The notes beneath the pieces were generated by a model that worked only from the letters and a program-made list of their open reading frames with translations, did no database searches and was not told the DNA's origin. A stretch of 64,000 nt of DNA, taken from assembly GCF_014385085.1 (NCBI RefSeq), contig NZ_JACRTD010000006.1:137597-201596 (forward strand). Direction: 5' to 3'. Source of the DNA: Youxingia wuxianensis (GTDB taxonomy: Bacteria; Bacillota; Clostridia; Oscillospirales; Ruminococcaceae). Shown here piece by piece: positions 57,052-64,000 of this stretch (its first letter is position 1; each line of letters starts with the position of its first letter). Position numbers and translations under genes: made by a program.

Positions 57052-59516
57052 TCATCCTCCTTCTTTTTCAGTTCCTGGGGTTTGGTGGTCATAATGCGGT
57101 AAAGCTCGGTATTCTTCGGGAAGTGATCCACAAACGGCAAGATCGTGGAGCCATAGAACAGCAGACCCTCGCCCTCACCGGAGTGGGTCACATAGCTAAG
57201 CTGATGCGTGGAAATGCCCAGCTGCTTGGCGAGAATCTGTCGGTCTCCGCCTGCCTGGTTGAGCATATACACGAAGTCGGAGTTTTCAAATATGTTCTCC
57301 ACTTCACGGCTGGAAAGCAGGTCTTTGACATTCTGCGTGATGCCGGTGGGGATTCCGCCCCATTTTCTGAATCGCTTCCAAATTTCTACTGTGTAGGCAG
57401 CGGTTTGCTCCTCCTTCAAAAGCAGGTGCATCTCGTCGATATAGTAGCGGGTGGACTTGTGGGCAGCGCGGTTAATGGTAACGCGGTTCCACACCTGATC
57501 CTGGACCACCAACATACCGATTTTCTTGAGCTGCTTGCCCAGCTCCTTGATGTCATAGCAGACAATGCGGTTATTGATGTCCACATTGCTCTGGTGGTTG
57601 AACACATTGAGGGAGCCGGTTACATAGATTTCAAGGGCCGTGGCAATATACTGGGCTTCCTTTTCCTCCTGTGAACGGAGCAGGTTATATAGGTCCTCCA
57701 GTATGGGCATATTCTCCGGGCGCGGGTCATTGAGGTAGGTCTGATAGACCAGACGCACACAACGGTCGATGATGGTTTTCTGCACCGGCTGCAATCCGTC
57801 CTTACCGCCCACGATCAGCTCACACAAGCTGAGGATAAAGTCAGACTTGAGGGACAGCGGGCTTTCATCATCCGAATAGTCCAGGTTCAGATCCATCGGA
57901 TTGATGTAGTTGGTTGAGGTAGGCGAGATCTTGATGACCTGCCCATGCAGACGCTCCACCAGAGGTGCGTACTCCGCTTCCGGGTCACAGATGATGACAT
58001 CATCATTGGTAAGCAAAAAGCAGTTGGCAATCTCACGCTTGGCGCTGAAGGACTTACCGGAACCCGGCGTACCCAAAATCAAGCCGTTGGGGTTTTTCAG
58101 CAGCTTTCTGTCTACCATGATGAGGTTGTTGGACAGGGCGTTGATGCCGTAGTACAGCGCCTCTTTGCCGTTCTGGAATAATTCCTGTGTGGTGAACGGT
58201 ACAAAGATAGCCGTAGAACTGGTGGTCAGCCCTCGCTGGATCTCGATCTGATTGAGTCCCAGAGGCAGACAGCTCATCAGCCCTTCTTCCTGCTGAAAGT
58301 CCAGTCTGGTCAGCTGGCAGTTATACTTCTGGGCAATGGAACCTGCCTGAAAGATGTTGTTACCCAGCTGACGGGGATTGTCCGCTGTGTTCAGCACCAA
58401 AAAGGAGACCAGGAACATTCTCTCGTTTCGGCTCTGCAAATCCTGCAACAGCTTTTTCGCCTCGCTACCGTAGGTGGCAAGGTCAGAGGGAATGATATCC
58501 ATGTCGTACCCTGCGCGGACTGCTTTTTTCTGTTCCTCGATCTTACTGCGGTCCAGGTCGGTAATCTTGCGCTTTACCGTCTTAATGGCTTTCACCTGAT
58601 CCACCGACTGAATGTGCATACTCACAATGAGCGAGCTTTCCATATCCAGAAAATCAGCCAACAGACGGTCATTCAGCTCCGGTGCAAGGATCTGCAAAAA
58701 AGAAACAGCCCCGTATTTCTTGCCCATACGGAACTGCTTGCCGGTGCGGAACTCAAAGGAGCTTGGTGCAATAAAATCTTTCGTGGACAGACCGGAAGGA
58801 GCCAGCCAGTCCCATTCAAACTGAAACGGGAGCTGTTCATCCATGTGGAATACCGCATGAAGTTGGGAAAGCCTTTCCTTACCGTCCAGTGTTCTGGCGG
58901 CTACACCAAGACGCTTGAAGTTATTGAGTATATCGGTCTCAATACGCTCCAGGCGGGGCTTGGCGGCTTTGATACTGTCCGCGTCGATACCAAAAGTCAG
59001 GTATTTGGTCTTGATAAGACCGTTGTTTCCTCTGGCCAGCTGATTTTGCAGCATCGTGGTGTATTCCTCACGGATACTGTCAAAGGCATCCCCCTGGGGA
59101 GGGATGGAAATGGAGTTTGCAAAGGTCTCCTCCGATGCCGCAAGGTTCAAAAAAGACAGCTGGAAGTGAATCGAGCTGTCGAAATAATTGAGGAAATCAC
59201 ACCAGCCCTCAAAGATCGCGGTCTTATCTTCATTTTGGGAGAGCTGATAGTTGATGTCCTGAAACTGAATGGTCTTTGTGTAGTGGCTGTCCGATACACG
59301 GCAGATCCCGTCCGGCCACATCCGTTCATAGGGGATACTGTCCTGTGCTGATTTTCCTTTTTTGTCCGTGCGGTTGGCGCGGGCAATGGCCGCTTCGATC
59401 TGCTTCTTATCGGCGCGGGACAGCTTTTTCTTTATCTTTACCGGCTGCACGGTCTTTTCTTCCGGTTTTCCCAGCAGACGGCGCAGCCAGCTTTTCATTG
59501 CGGTGAACAATGTCAT
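57048..59516 (-). CDS. VirB4-type conjugation ATPase
   Basis: An 822-aa protein with an N-terminal VirB4 domain and a C-terminal ATPase: Walker A GLILGTPGSGKSFSAKREI, DVIICDPEAEY, and YYIDEMHLLLKE (Walker B). It powers assembly and secretion of the mating channel at the membrane. The ATG at 59516 is close to GGAGGTGT; its first 110 bp overlap the end of prgI in another frame, so the two are translationally linked. Confidence 0.93.
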   Translation of the reverse strand: MTLFTAMKSWLRRLLGKPEEKTVQPVKIKKKLSRADKKQIEAAIARANRTDKKGKSAQDSIPYERMWPDGICRVSDSHYTKTIQFQDINYQLSQNEDKTAIFEGWCDFLNYFDSSIHFQLSFLNLAASEETFANSISIPPQGDAFDSIREEYTTMLQNQLARGNNGLIKTKYLTFGIDADSIKAAKPRLERIETDILNNFKRLGVAARTLDGKERLSQLHAVFHMDEQLPFQFEWDWLAPSGLSTKDFIAPSSFEFRTGKQFRMGKKYGAVSFLQILAPELNDRLLADFLDMESSLIVSMHIQSVDQVKAIKTVKRKITDLDRSKIEEQKKAVRAGYDMDIIPSDLATYGSEAKKLLQDLQSRNERMFLVSFLVLNTADNPRQLGNNIFQAGSIAQKYNCQLTRLDFQQEEGLMSCLPLGLNQIEIQRGLTTSSTAIFVPFTTQELFQNGKEALYYGINALSNNLIMVDRKLLKNPNGLILGTPGSGKSFSAKREIANCFLLTNDDVIICDPEAEYAPLVERLHGQVIKISPTSTNYINPMDLNLDYSDDESPLSLKSDFILSLCELIVGGKDGLQPVQKTIIDRCVRLVYQTYLNDPRPENMPILEDLYNLLRSQEEKEAQYIATALEIYVTGSLNVFNHQSNVDINNRIVCYDIKELGKQLKKIGMLVVQDQVWNRVTINRAAHKSTRYYIDEMHLLLKEEQTAAYTVEIWKRFRKWGGIPTGITQNVKDLLSSREVENIFENSDFVYMLNQAGGDRQILAKQLGISTHQLSYVTHSGEGEGLLFYGSTILPFVDHFPKNTELYRIMTTKPQELKKKEDE

Positions 59517-59862
59517 ACACCTCCTTATCGAGCATTTCCTGCCGCTTTAATACGGCATAAAAGTTATTGGTCTGGTAGGGACGCTGCTTGGGACGGATCA
59601 TAGCTACTTTGAGAATGTTGCCGACGATCTTTTCCAGGGGCTGTCCATGCTTTTCATACATTGCCAGCAGGAAGAAGGGCATCATGACCAGCATCATACA
59701 CATGGCGGCCATGCTGTTTCCCGCAGGCTCACGGAGCAAAAAGAACAGCGGTACGCCTACAAGCGCCCCGGCGGTAAAGCAGACCAGCTGCCTTCGGGTC
59801 AGATTGAACATGACCTTGGTTTTGACTTTGGTTAAATCTTTGGGTACGGGTACATAAGCCAT
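59407..59862 (-). CDS. PrgI family protein (VirB3-like)
   Basis: A 151-aa protein with the PrgI core (VPKDLTKVKTKVMFNLTRRQ) and two adjacent membrane helices (LVCFTAGALVGVPLFFLL and a Met-rich one). PrgI proteins sit with VirB4 in the channel base. The ATG at 59862 follows AAGGAGGTGGATAAT; a GTG three codons upstream is less likely. The C-terminal 36 residues are overprinted by the start of virB4. Confidence 0.9.
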   Translation of the reverse strand: MAYVPVPKDLTKVKTKVMFNLTRRQLVCFTAGALVGVPLFFLLREPAGNSMAAMCMMLVMMPFFLLAMYEKHGQPLEKIVGNILKVAMIRPKQRPYQTNNFYAVLKRQEMLDKEVYDIVHRNEKLAAPSAGKTGRKDRAAGKDKEKAVPRR

Positions 59863-59876
59863 ATTATCCACCTCCT

Positions 59877-60422
59877 TTATGGGAATGAAATAGAGCTGTC
59901 CACCTCATTGCCCCACACATCCCAACCGGGTGTGGATTGACGAGCAAACAGTTCAATGCGTGGGAGATCACCCATCAATGAGACAATGCGTTCTCTGGCT
60001 TCCTGCGGTTTTTTTGAATGTTCTTCAATGTGAGAGACAATAACCTGATGAACAGCTGCGTTCACTCGCTTGGGATGCCCTTTCGTTGCGAGGATACAAA
60101 GCTCCACATTGGAGCGCGTCCAATATCCCATACCCCAAAATAGACTATCAGACTTTTTATTCTGCTTTACCCAGACAAATCCGATTGTCTTATAGGTAAA
60201 TCCCCATGCTCTCAGAACAGAAAGCCCTTCCAGTAAACATGGAATCGTGACCCATAAGAACAAAGCACAATCTTTATCTGCCAGGTCACCTACCGGCAGC
60301 GCACAAATATCCTCAATACACATAGTCGGATAGTGACTTTCTGCACTGCGTCCCAATCCTTTCTTGGAATATACTTTGTAACTCCATGGCGGATCTGCAT
60401 AAATGATTTGATATTTTTTCAT
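59877..60422 (-). CDS. MT-A70 family adenine methyltransferase
   Basis: A 181-aa protein with the DPPW catalytic motif (IIYADPPWSYK) and the family segments DCALFLWVTIPCLLEGL and NVELCILATKGHP. MT-A70-type enzymes of mobile elements methylate adenine N6 in DNA, often to avoid restriction. It sits inside the transfer block between virB6 and prgI, after GGAGGGTTCTGT. More AT-rich than its neighbours, suggesting later acquisition. Confidence 0.88.
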   Translation of the reverse strand: MKKYQIIYADPPWSYKVYSKKGLGRSAESHYPTMCIEDICALPVGDLADKDCALFLWVTIPCLLEGLSVLRAWGFTYKTIGFVWVKQNKKSDSLFWGMGYWTRSNVELCILATKGHPKRVNAAVHQVIVSHIEEHSKKPQEARERIVSLMGDLPRIELFARQSTPGWDVWGNEVDSSISFP

Positions 60423-60435
60423 ACAGAACCCTCCT

Positions 60436-61305
60436 TTAATGCGCCTGAAAGACTGATTTTGCGAGGCTGCCGGTTTTGAACAGCGTAAAGCACAGCAGTA
60501 CGGTGTAGCCCACGCAGCTCCAGATTGCCATGATGATGTCATCTTCCAAAGCGATGTTCTGCACCAGCACAGCATAAATTGCCACGCAGACGATGATGAG
60601 AAACGCCTGAAAGCCCAGCGCCAGCAGGGAGCGGAGGTAGTTCTGTCCCATACCGCCCCATTCCTTGCCCATCATGGCAGCCATTGGAACGGGAGCCACC
60701 GAAGTCACAAGGTAAATCTCGATCATACGGCCATAAATGACGATAAAGATACAGATATACAGCGCCCACATGGTAATGCCGATAAAGAGGGATTGGAACC
60801 ACAGCCCGAACAGCGGTCCCAGATCCATTTCCATAAGTCTCGGTTCCAAATCGGTCATAACTGAGGAAATGTCAATGGACGCATCCGAACCAATGATCCC
60901 TGCCGCCTGTGCCACCACGCTCTGCGCCATATCAAAGACGCCCATCACAATATTCCATGTGTTTGTGACAATGAGGATGGCGGCGGCTGATTTGAACACC
61001 CACTTAAAAATCATCCAGGTGTCCACATCATGCAGGTTGTTCTTGTCTGCGATCATCTGGATCAGGTCTACGGTCATCACGATAGCCAGGATTACGCCTG
61101 CAATCGGCACCATGATGGAGTTTGACAGATTCTCAATCATACTGAAAATACTGCCATTCCATCCCTGTGGGGTCTGTCCTACCTGTACGGATATATCCGC
61201 GACCTGTTGGTTTACGCTGTCAAACATCCCCGAAAGGTTGCTCATAATACCGCCCACCAGCATTTCTTTCAGCCAATTTGTCAGGGCTTCAAGTAAGAAA
61301 TCCAT
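60436..61305 (-). CDS. VirB6/TrbL-like conjugation membrane protein
   Basis: A 289-aa polytopic protein with five or six membrane helices (for example IMVPIAGVILAIVMTVDLIQ and ALGFQAFLIIVCVAIYAVLV). It holds the position and length of the TrbL/VirB6 channel component in Tn1549-type ICEs. The start at 61305 is downstream of GGAGGTTGACACCGT. Function inferred from topology and context. Confidence 0.85.
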   Translation of the reverse strand: MDFLLEALTNWLKEMLVGGIMSNLSGMFDSVNQQVADISVQVGQTPQGWNGSIFSMIENLSNSIMVPIAGVILAIVMTVDLIQMIADKNNLHDVDTWMIFKWVFKSAAAILIVTNTWNIVMGVFDMAQSVVAQAAGIIGSDASIDISSVMTDLEPRLMEMDLGPLFGLWFQSLFIGITMWALYICIFIVIYGRMIEIYLVTSVAPVPMAAMMGKEWGGMGQNYLRSLLALGFQAFLIIVCVAIYAVLVQNIALEDDIIMAIWSCVGYTVLLCFTLFKTGSLAKSVFQAH

Positions 61306-61374
61306 ACGGTGTCAACCTCCTTTCCGCCGCCCCCGCAAAGCTGCGGGAGCGGCAAGGATTTCATGCAGGGACGC

Positions 61375-61593
61375 TTAGACAGAGAACAGCCCGGAGAGCA
61401 GAGGTACAAGGACCATGCCGACCACGGCTACACCAGCGCCGGCCATGAGCTGCTTCATGCCCTGGGACTTTGCACCAGGGTTGTCGTTGCCGTAACCTTC
61501 CAGCAGGTTGATAACGCCCCAGATACCGAGACCGGCACCGAGCGCGATAACGAGGGTCTGAAGAACGGTGATTGCCTGTTCAAAAAATGCCAT
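61375..61593 (-). CDS. Maff2 family small membrane protein
   Basis: A 72-aa protein with two membrane helices separated by a polar loop (LEGYGNDNPGAKSQGMKQLM). Maff2 proteins always lie between virD4 and virB6 in these elements and resemble VirB2-type pilins in size and topology. No good alternative identity. Confidence 0.85.
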   Translation of the reverse strand: MAFFEQAITVLQTLVIALGAGLGIWGVINLLEGYGNDNPGAKSQGMKQLMAGAGVAVVGMVLVPLLSGLFSV

Positions 61594-61812
61594 ATAGTTT
61601 GTTAGCCGGAATCTGATTAAAAAATAGGTTTGTCATGTTTCATAGGCATACAAAAGCCGGAACAATCTGCCGCCCGGTTTCCGGGGGCATGATTCCGGCT
61701 GTCCTCCTTTTTCATTATTTTTTCTTGCGATTGTCCGCTTTGTACGCCAATGGCCCAAAAAGGGCGGTTGAGGCGGGTAGATACGATCACTCCTTTCAAA
61801 AGCGGAACAGAT
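61594..61812. other. 219-bp spacer between virD4 and Maff2
   Basis: No convincing gene. AGCCGGAA occurs near 61604 and near 61655, and inverted as TTCCGGCT near 61693, so alternative stems can form; a GCCCGGTTTCCGGGGGC stem lies between. A 32-codon frame after AAAAAATA near 61715 is not supported. Confidence 0.35.
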
Positions 61813-63118
61813 TTAAGCGCCCTTTGTGTCTACTTCATATACATCGCAGACCTCATTGGGCTTGAGTTTCAACCTTGCGGACAGGAACGCTTCAATGTCA
61901 AAAGCGTTCTTTTCGTCTGCGTCGGCTGTGTATTTGAAATTGGGGTGCTTGGTGATGTCGTACTTATCCGAAAGGAAAGGACGCACACCGCGCAGTTGGA
62001 GGATACACTTGCCGCCATCCATAACAGCAAGCTCATCCTGGCTCATCAGCTCTTTCCCCAATTTTTGATAGTTGAGAGAGTGGGAAGTTTCACGCCCACG
62101 GCTCTCTCCGGTGTTGTAGGTGTCGATGGTTTCCTTGCCCAGCACGGCAGCCAGCTCCTTGAGGGTGGTTGGCTCCTTACCGCCCAGGAAGATGGAAGTA
62201 TCCATGTTGCCGATGATGGTATCTGCGTTATCCTTATAGATTGCCTTGAGCTGACTCTGCGCCTGCAACACCAGACAGGCGGAGATCTCACGGCTTCGGA
62301 TGGTTGCTACCAGCTTTTCCAGCTTGGGGATCTGGCCGATGTTGGCGCACTCGTCAATGAGACAGCGCACATGGACCGGGAGCCTGCCGCCATACACATC
62401 GTCGGCTTTTTCACAGAGCAGGTTGAAAAGTTGGGTATAACACATGGATATAAGGAAATTAAAGCTGTCATCAGTGTCACTCATGATGAGGAACAGGGCA
62501 GTTTTCCTGTCTCCCAGAGTGTCCAGCTCCAGCTCATCATAAGCCGTGACCTCACGCAGCTCTGCAATGTCGAACACGGCAAGACGCGCACCACAGGAAA
62601 TCAGGATCGACTTGGCTGTTTTTCCGGCGGCCAGCTTATATTTCTTATACTGCCGGACGGCAAAGTGGCGAGGATCACGGGATTCCAGCTCATCGAACAT
62701 CAAGTCAACGGCGTTTTTGTATTCCTCGTCATCCTCCCGAACTTCCATACTGTTTATCATCTCGATAAGGGTGGAAAAGTTCTGCTCCTCCACCGGAGCT
62801 TCATAGTGGATATACCCAATCAACGCGCAGTACAGCAAGGTTTCTGCCTTGACCCAGAAATCGTCTCCGGCTTTGCCTTCGCCTTTGGTATTGGCGATCA
62901 GCGTCGTGACCAGCTTCAGGATGTCCTTTTCGGAGTGGATGTAGGCAAAGGGGTTATAGTGCATGGACTTCTTGAAGTTGATGGTATTGAGGACCTTGAT
63001 GCGGTAAGGCTCATAAATGACCTTGCCGTGCTTATCCTTCATGGGCTTTCCGTCCTTCCTCAGCTTGGGTGCGCCCCTTTGGAGCATTTTTCCGCACTCC
63101 ACCAGGATGGTGCCCTTC
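61813..63118 (-). pseudogene. VirD4/TraG coupling protein, C-terminal part only; 5' part cut off by a second transposon
   Basis: About 435 codons of a TraG/VirD4 coupling protein: the all-alpha domain (LLYCALIGYIHYEAPVEEQ), the ATPase core with Walker B-like RCLIDECANIGQIPKLEKL and the C-terminal motif (GNMDTSIFLGGKEPTTLKEL). The Walker A and membrane part are missing. The reading frame joins a foreign sequence at PKG (base 63118), where a TGA appears three codons upstream. The break coincides with a GA dinucleotide and the tnpW end of another element. Confidence 0.85.
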
Positions 63119-63158
63119 GGGTTTTGTCAATAAGGAACAAGAAAAAAGTATCTTGCTT

Positions 63159-63350
63159 TTAAGCGGTTTCATCGCCGCTGTCGTTCTTGATAAGGCGCAC
63201 AACCTTGTCCGTAAAGGTTTCCCGGCTGGTTTCGCTGAAATGGATATGAATGTCAAAGGTCGTGCCGCCGATGTTCTTCACAAGGTCGGGTTTGGCGGTC
63301 AGAGGGGAAGCGGCTGCGGGGGTGCTGGTCTTGCTGGTTTCATTGTTCAT
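63159..63350 (-). CDS. tnpW: TnpW-family protein of the second element
   Basis: A 63-aa protein with NIGGTTFDIHIHFSETSRET followed by a basic-acidic helix, the TnpW core. The ATG at 63350 follows AAAGGAGAGCCT. It is the last gene before the element border, just as tnpW is in the first element. Function unknown. Confidence 0.75.
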   Translation of the reverse strand: MNNETSKTSTPAAASPLTAKPDLVKNIGGTTFDIHIHFSETSRETFTDKVVRLIKNDSGDETA

Positions 63351-63457
63351 AGGCTCTCCTTTCAAAGATAAAGCCCCATGTGGTCGGCACATGAGGCGGT
63401 CATATCGGGTAAGGGTGCAAGGGTGCAACAATGCAAAGGTATCTGCGGATTGCATTC

Positions 63458-64000
63458 TTACTTTGCACTCTTGGCTTCGTTCCTGCGGTAGTACCATTGA
63501 TTTCCCCGGCGTATGACTTCTATCCGGGTATCAAGATTGCGGCGGGCATTTTTAACTGTTCTCTCGGATATTCCGGCTTCGGCTGCGGCCTTTACAATGT
63601 CCTCGCTGGCAAGCTCTTTCCCGTCTGCAAGCAGGTCAAGTATCAGCTTCTCGGCCTGTTCGGTCTTGGTGGCGGTGTTCCCGCCCGCGCCGGACAGCAG
63701 CTCGTCGGCGGTTATATCGTATTCGCCTATCCATGAAAAGCCTGTTTCCGGGTCAAGGCAAAAAGCAATGGGCTTGCCCTCCGGCGCAAGGGAAGATTTA
63801 TCATGGACGATAACGCGCACATTCGGCTCCCGCTTCACGCGCCCAATCAGCAGGACGCTCCTTGCTGCGGCGCGGAAGTCAATAGAACCTAAGCCCCGGT
63901 ATGCGCTCTGCCCTCCGGCAGCTTTGTTCAAGTGTCCGATAAGGATAACGGCGCACCCGGTACGCTCTGCAACATCGGCAAGGCGGCGGAACATGGGGCG
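63458..64000 (-). CDS. RepA-like AAA ATPase of the second element, 5' end outside the window
   Basis: The C-terminal ~180 residues of a RecA-fold ATPase: CAVILIGHLNKAAGGQSAYR, GSIDFRAAARSVLLIGR, and a C-terminal winged-helix-like region (ASEDIVKAAAEAGISERTVK). It corresponds to the ATPase at 31362-32384 (IIAHMNKMRD, GSIDIAGAARSILAITR) but is GC-rich and clearly diverged. The frame is open through base 64000, so Walker A lies beyond the window. Confidence 0.85.
   Translation of the reverse strand, partial: RPMFRRLADVAERTGCAVILIGHLNKAAGGQSAYRGLGSIDFRAAARSVLLIGRVKREPNVRVIVHDKSSLAPEGKPIAFCLDPETGFSWIGEYDITADELLSGAGGNTATKTEQAEKLILDLLADGKELASEDIVKAAAEAGISERTVKNARRNLDTRIEVIRRGNQWYYRRNEAKSAK

Larger units (their letters stand above)
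63118..64000 (-). mobile_element. Left end of a second tnpW/RepA-bearing element inserted in virD4, continuing off the window
   Basis: Border at 63117-63118 (GA on the minus strand). The terminal sequence TTGACAAAACCCGA resembles the end of the first element (TTGACAAACTCGTTCCCGA). A tnpW-family gene lies 41 bp inside and a RepA-like gene next; no MobV relaxase lies between them, unlike the first element. The recombinase should be at the far end, beyond the window. Confidence 0.75.

Noticed and set aside
61750..63162. 470-codon plus-strand frame opposite virD4
   Set aside because: Shadow frame; the minus strand encodes conserved VirD4 motifs.

Overview
The window looks like the chromosome of an anaerobic gut Firmicute (class Clostridia). 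The genes have strong AGGAGG-type ribosome binding sites, the catabolic operon uses LacI-family control, and almost everything to the right of about 12.2 kb is a Tn1549/CTn-type integrative conjugative element (ICE) of the kind known from Clostridioides and other gut Clostridia. No rRNA gene, tRNA gene or CRISPR array was seen.

Left flank (1-7.3 kb). A minus-strand catabolic operon: LacI-type regulator, aldehyde dehydrogenase, class III CoA-transferase, enoyl-CoA hydratase, fumarate-reductase-like flavoprotein and a zinc alcohol dehydrogenase cut by the window edge. Two near-identical palindromes centred on TAAACGTTTA, one before the regulator and one inside the operon, are likely operators. 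From 7.4 to 12.1 kb lies a small integrase-bearing island: a decayed transposase, an XRE/Fic pair whose Fic motif has Gln in place of the catalytic His, small proteins, a tyrosine recombinase and a cluster of GTAACT repeats.

ICE (12.2 kb to beyond the window). It abuts a 51-bp copy of the 3' end of rpsI (ribosomal protein S9), read as its attachment site. Next come two tandem 403-aa integrases, an excisionase-like protein, a sigma-like protein, a bacitracin-resistance operon (bcrR-bcrA-bcrB-bcrD) with two GACA-N7-TGTC sites, a relaxase, an AbiE toxin-antitoxin pair inserted in the mobilization region, MobC, and the conserved transfer block (helicase/methylase, TTRAP, CHC2/ArdC protein, TopB, DUF4366/DUF4315, CHAP hydrolase, VirB4, PrgI, VirB6-like, Maff2, VirD4).

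Nested insertions. An IS110-family element sits downstream of the helicase/methylase gene. A 10.4-kb Tn4451-type transposon (29,589-39,961) splits that gene. It has the Tn4451 order tnpX-tnpV-cargo-tnpY-tnpZ-tnpW, with a five-gene AT-rich array, mostly aminoglycoside-modifying enzymes, where Tn4451 carries catP. A second element with a tnpW-like end splits virD4 at 63,118 and runs off the window. Both junctions share a GA core followed by AGG(G)CACC, and removing the first element restores the reading frame.

The observations most worth following are a TnpV-family gene overprinted in another frame inside the helicase/methylase gene, a stand-alone membrane protein homologous to the all-alpha domain of the element's own VirD4, the diverged AAC(6')/APH(2'') gene and its array, and the two ICE genes broken by precise-excision transposons.
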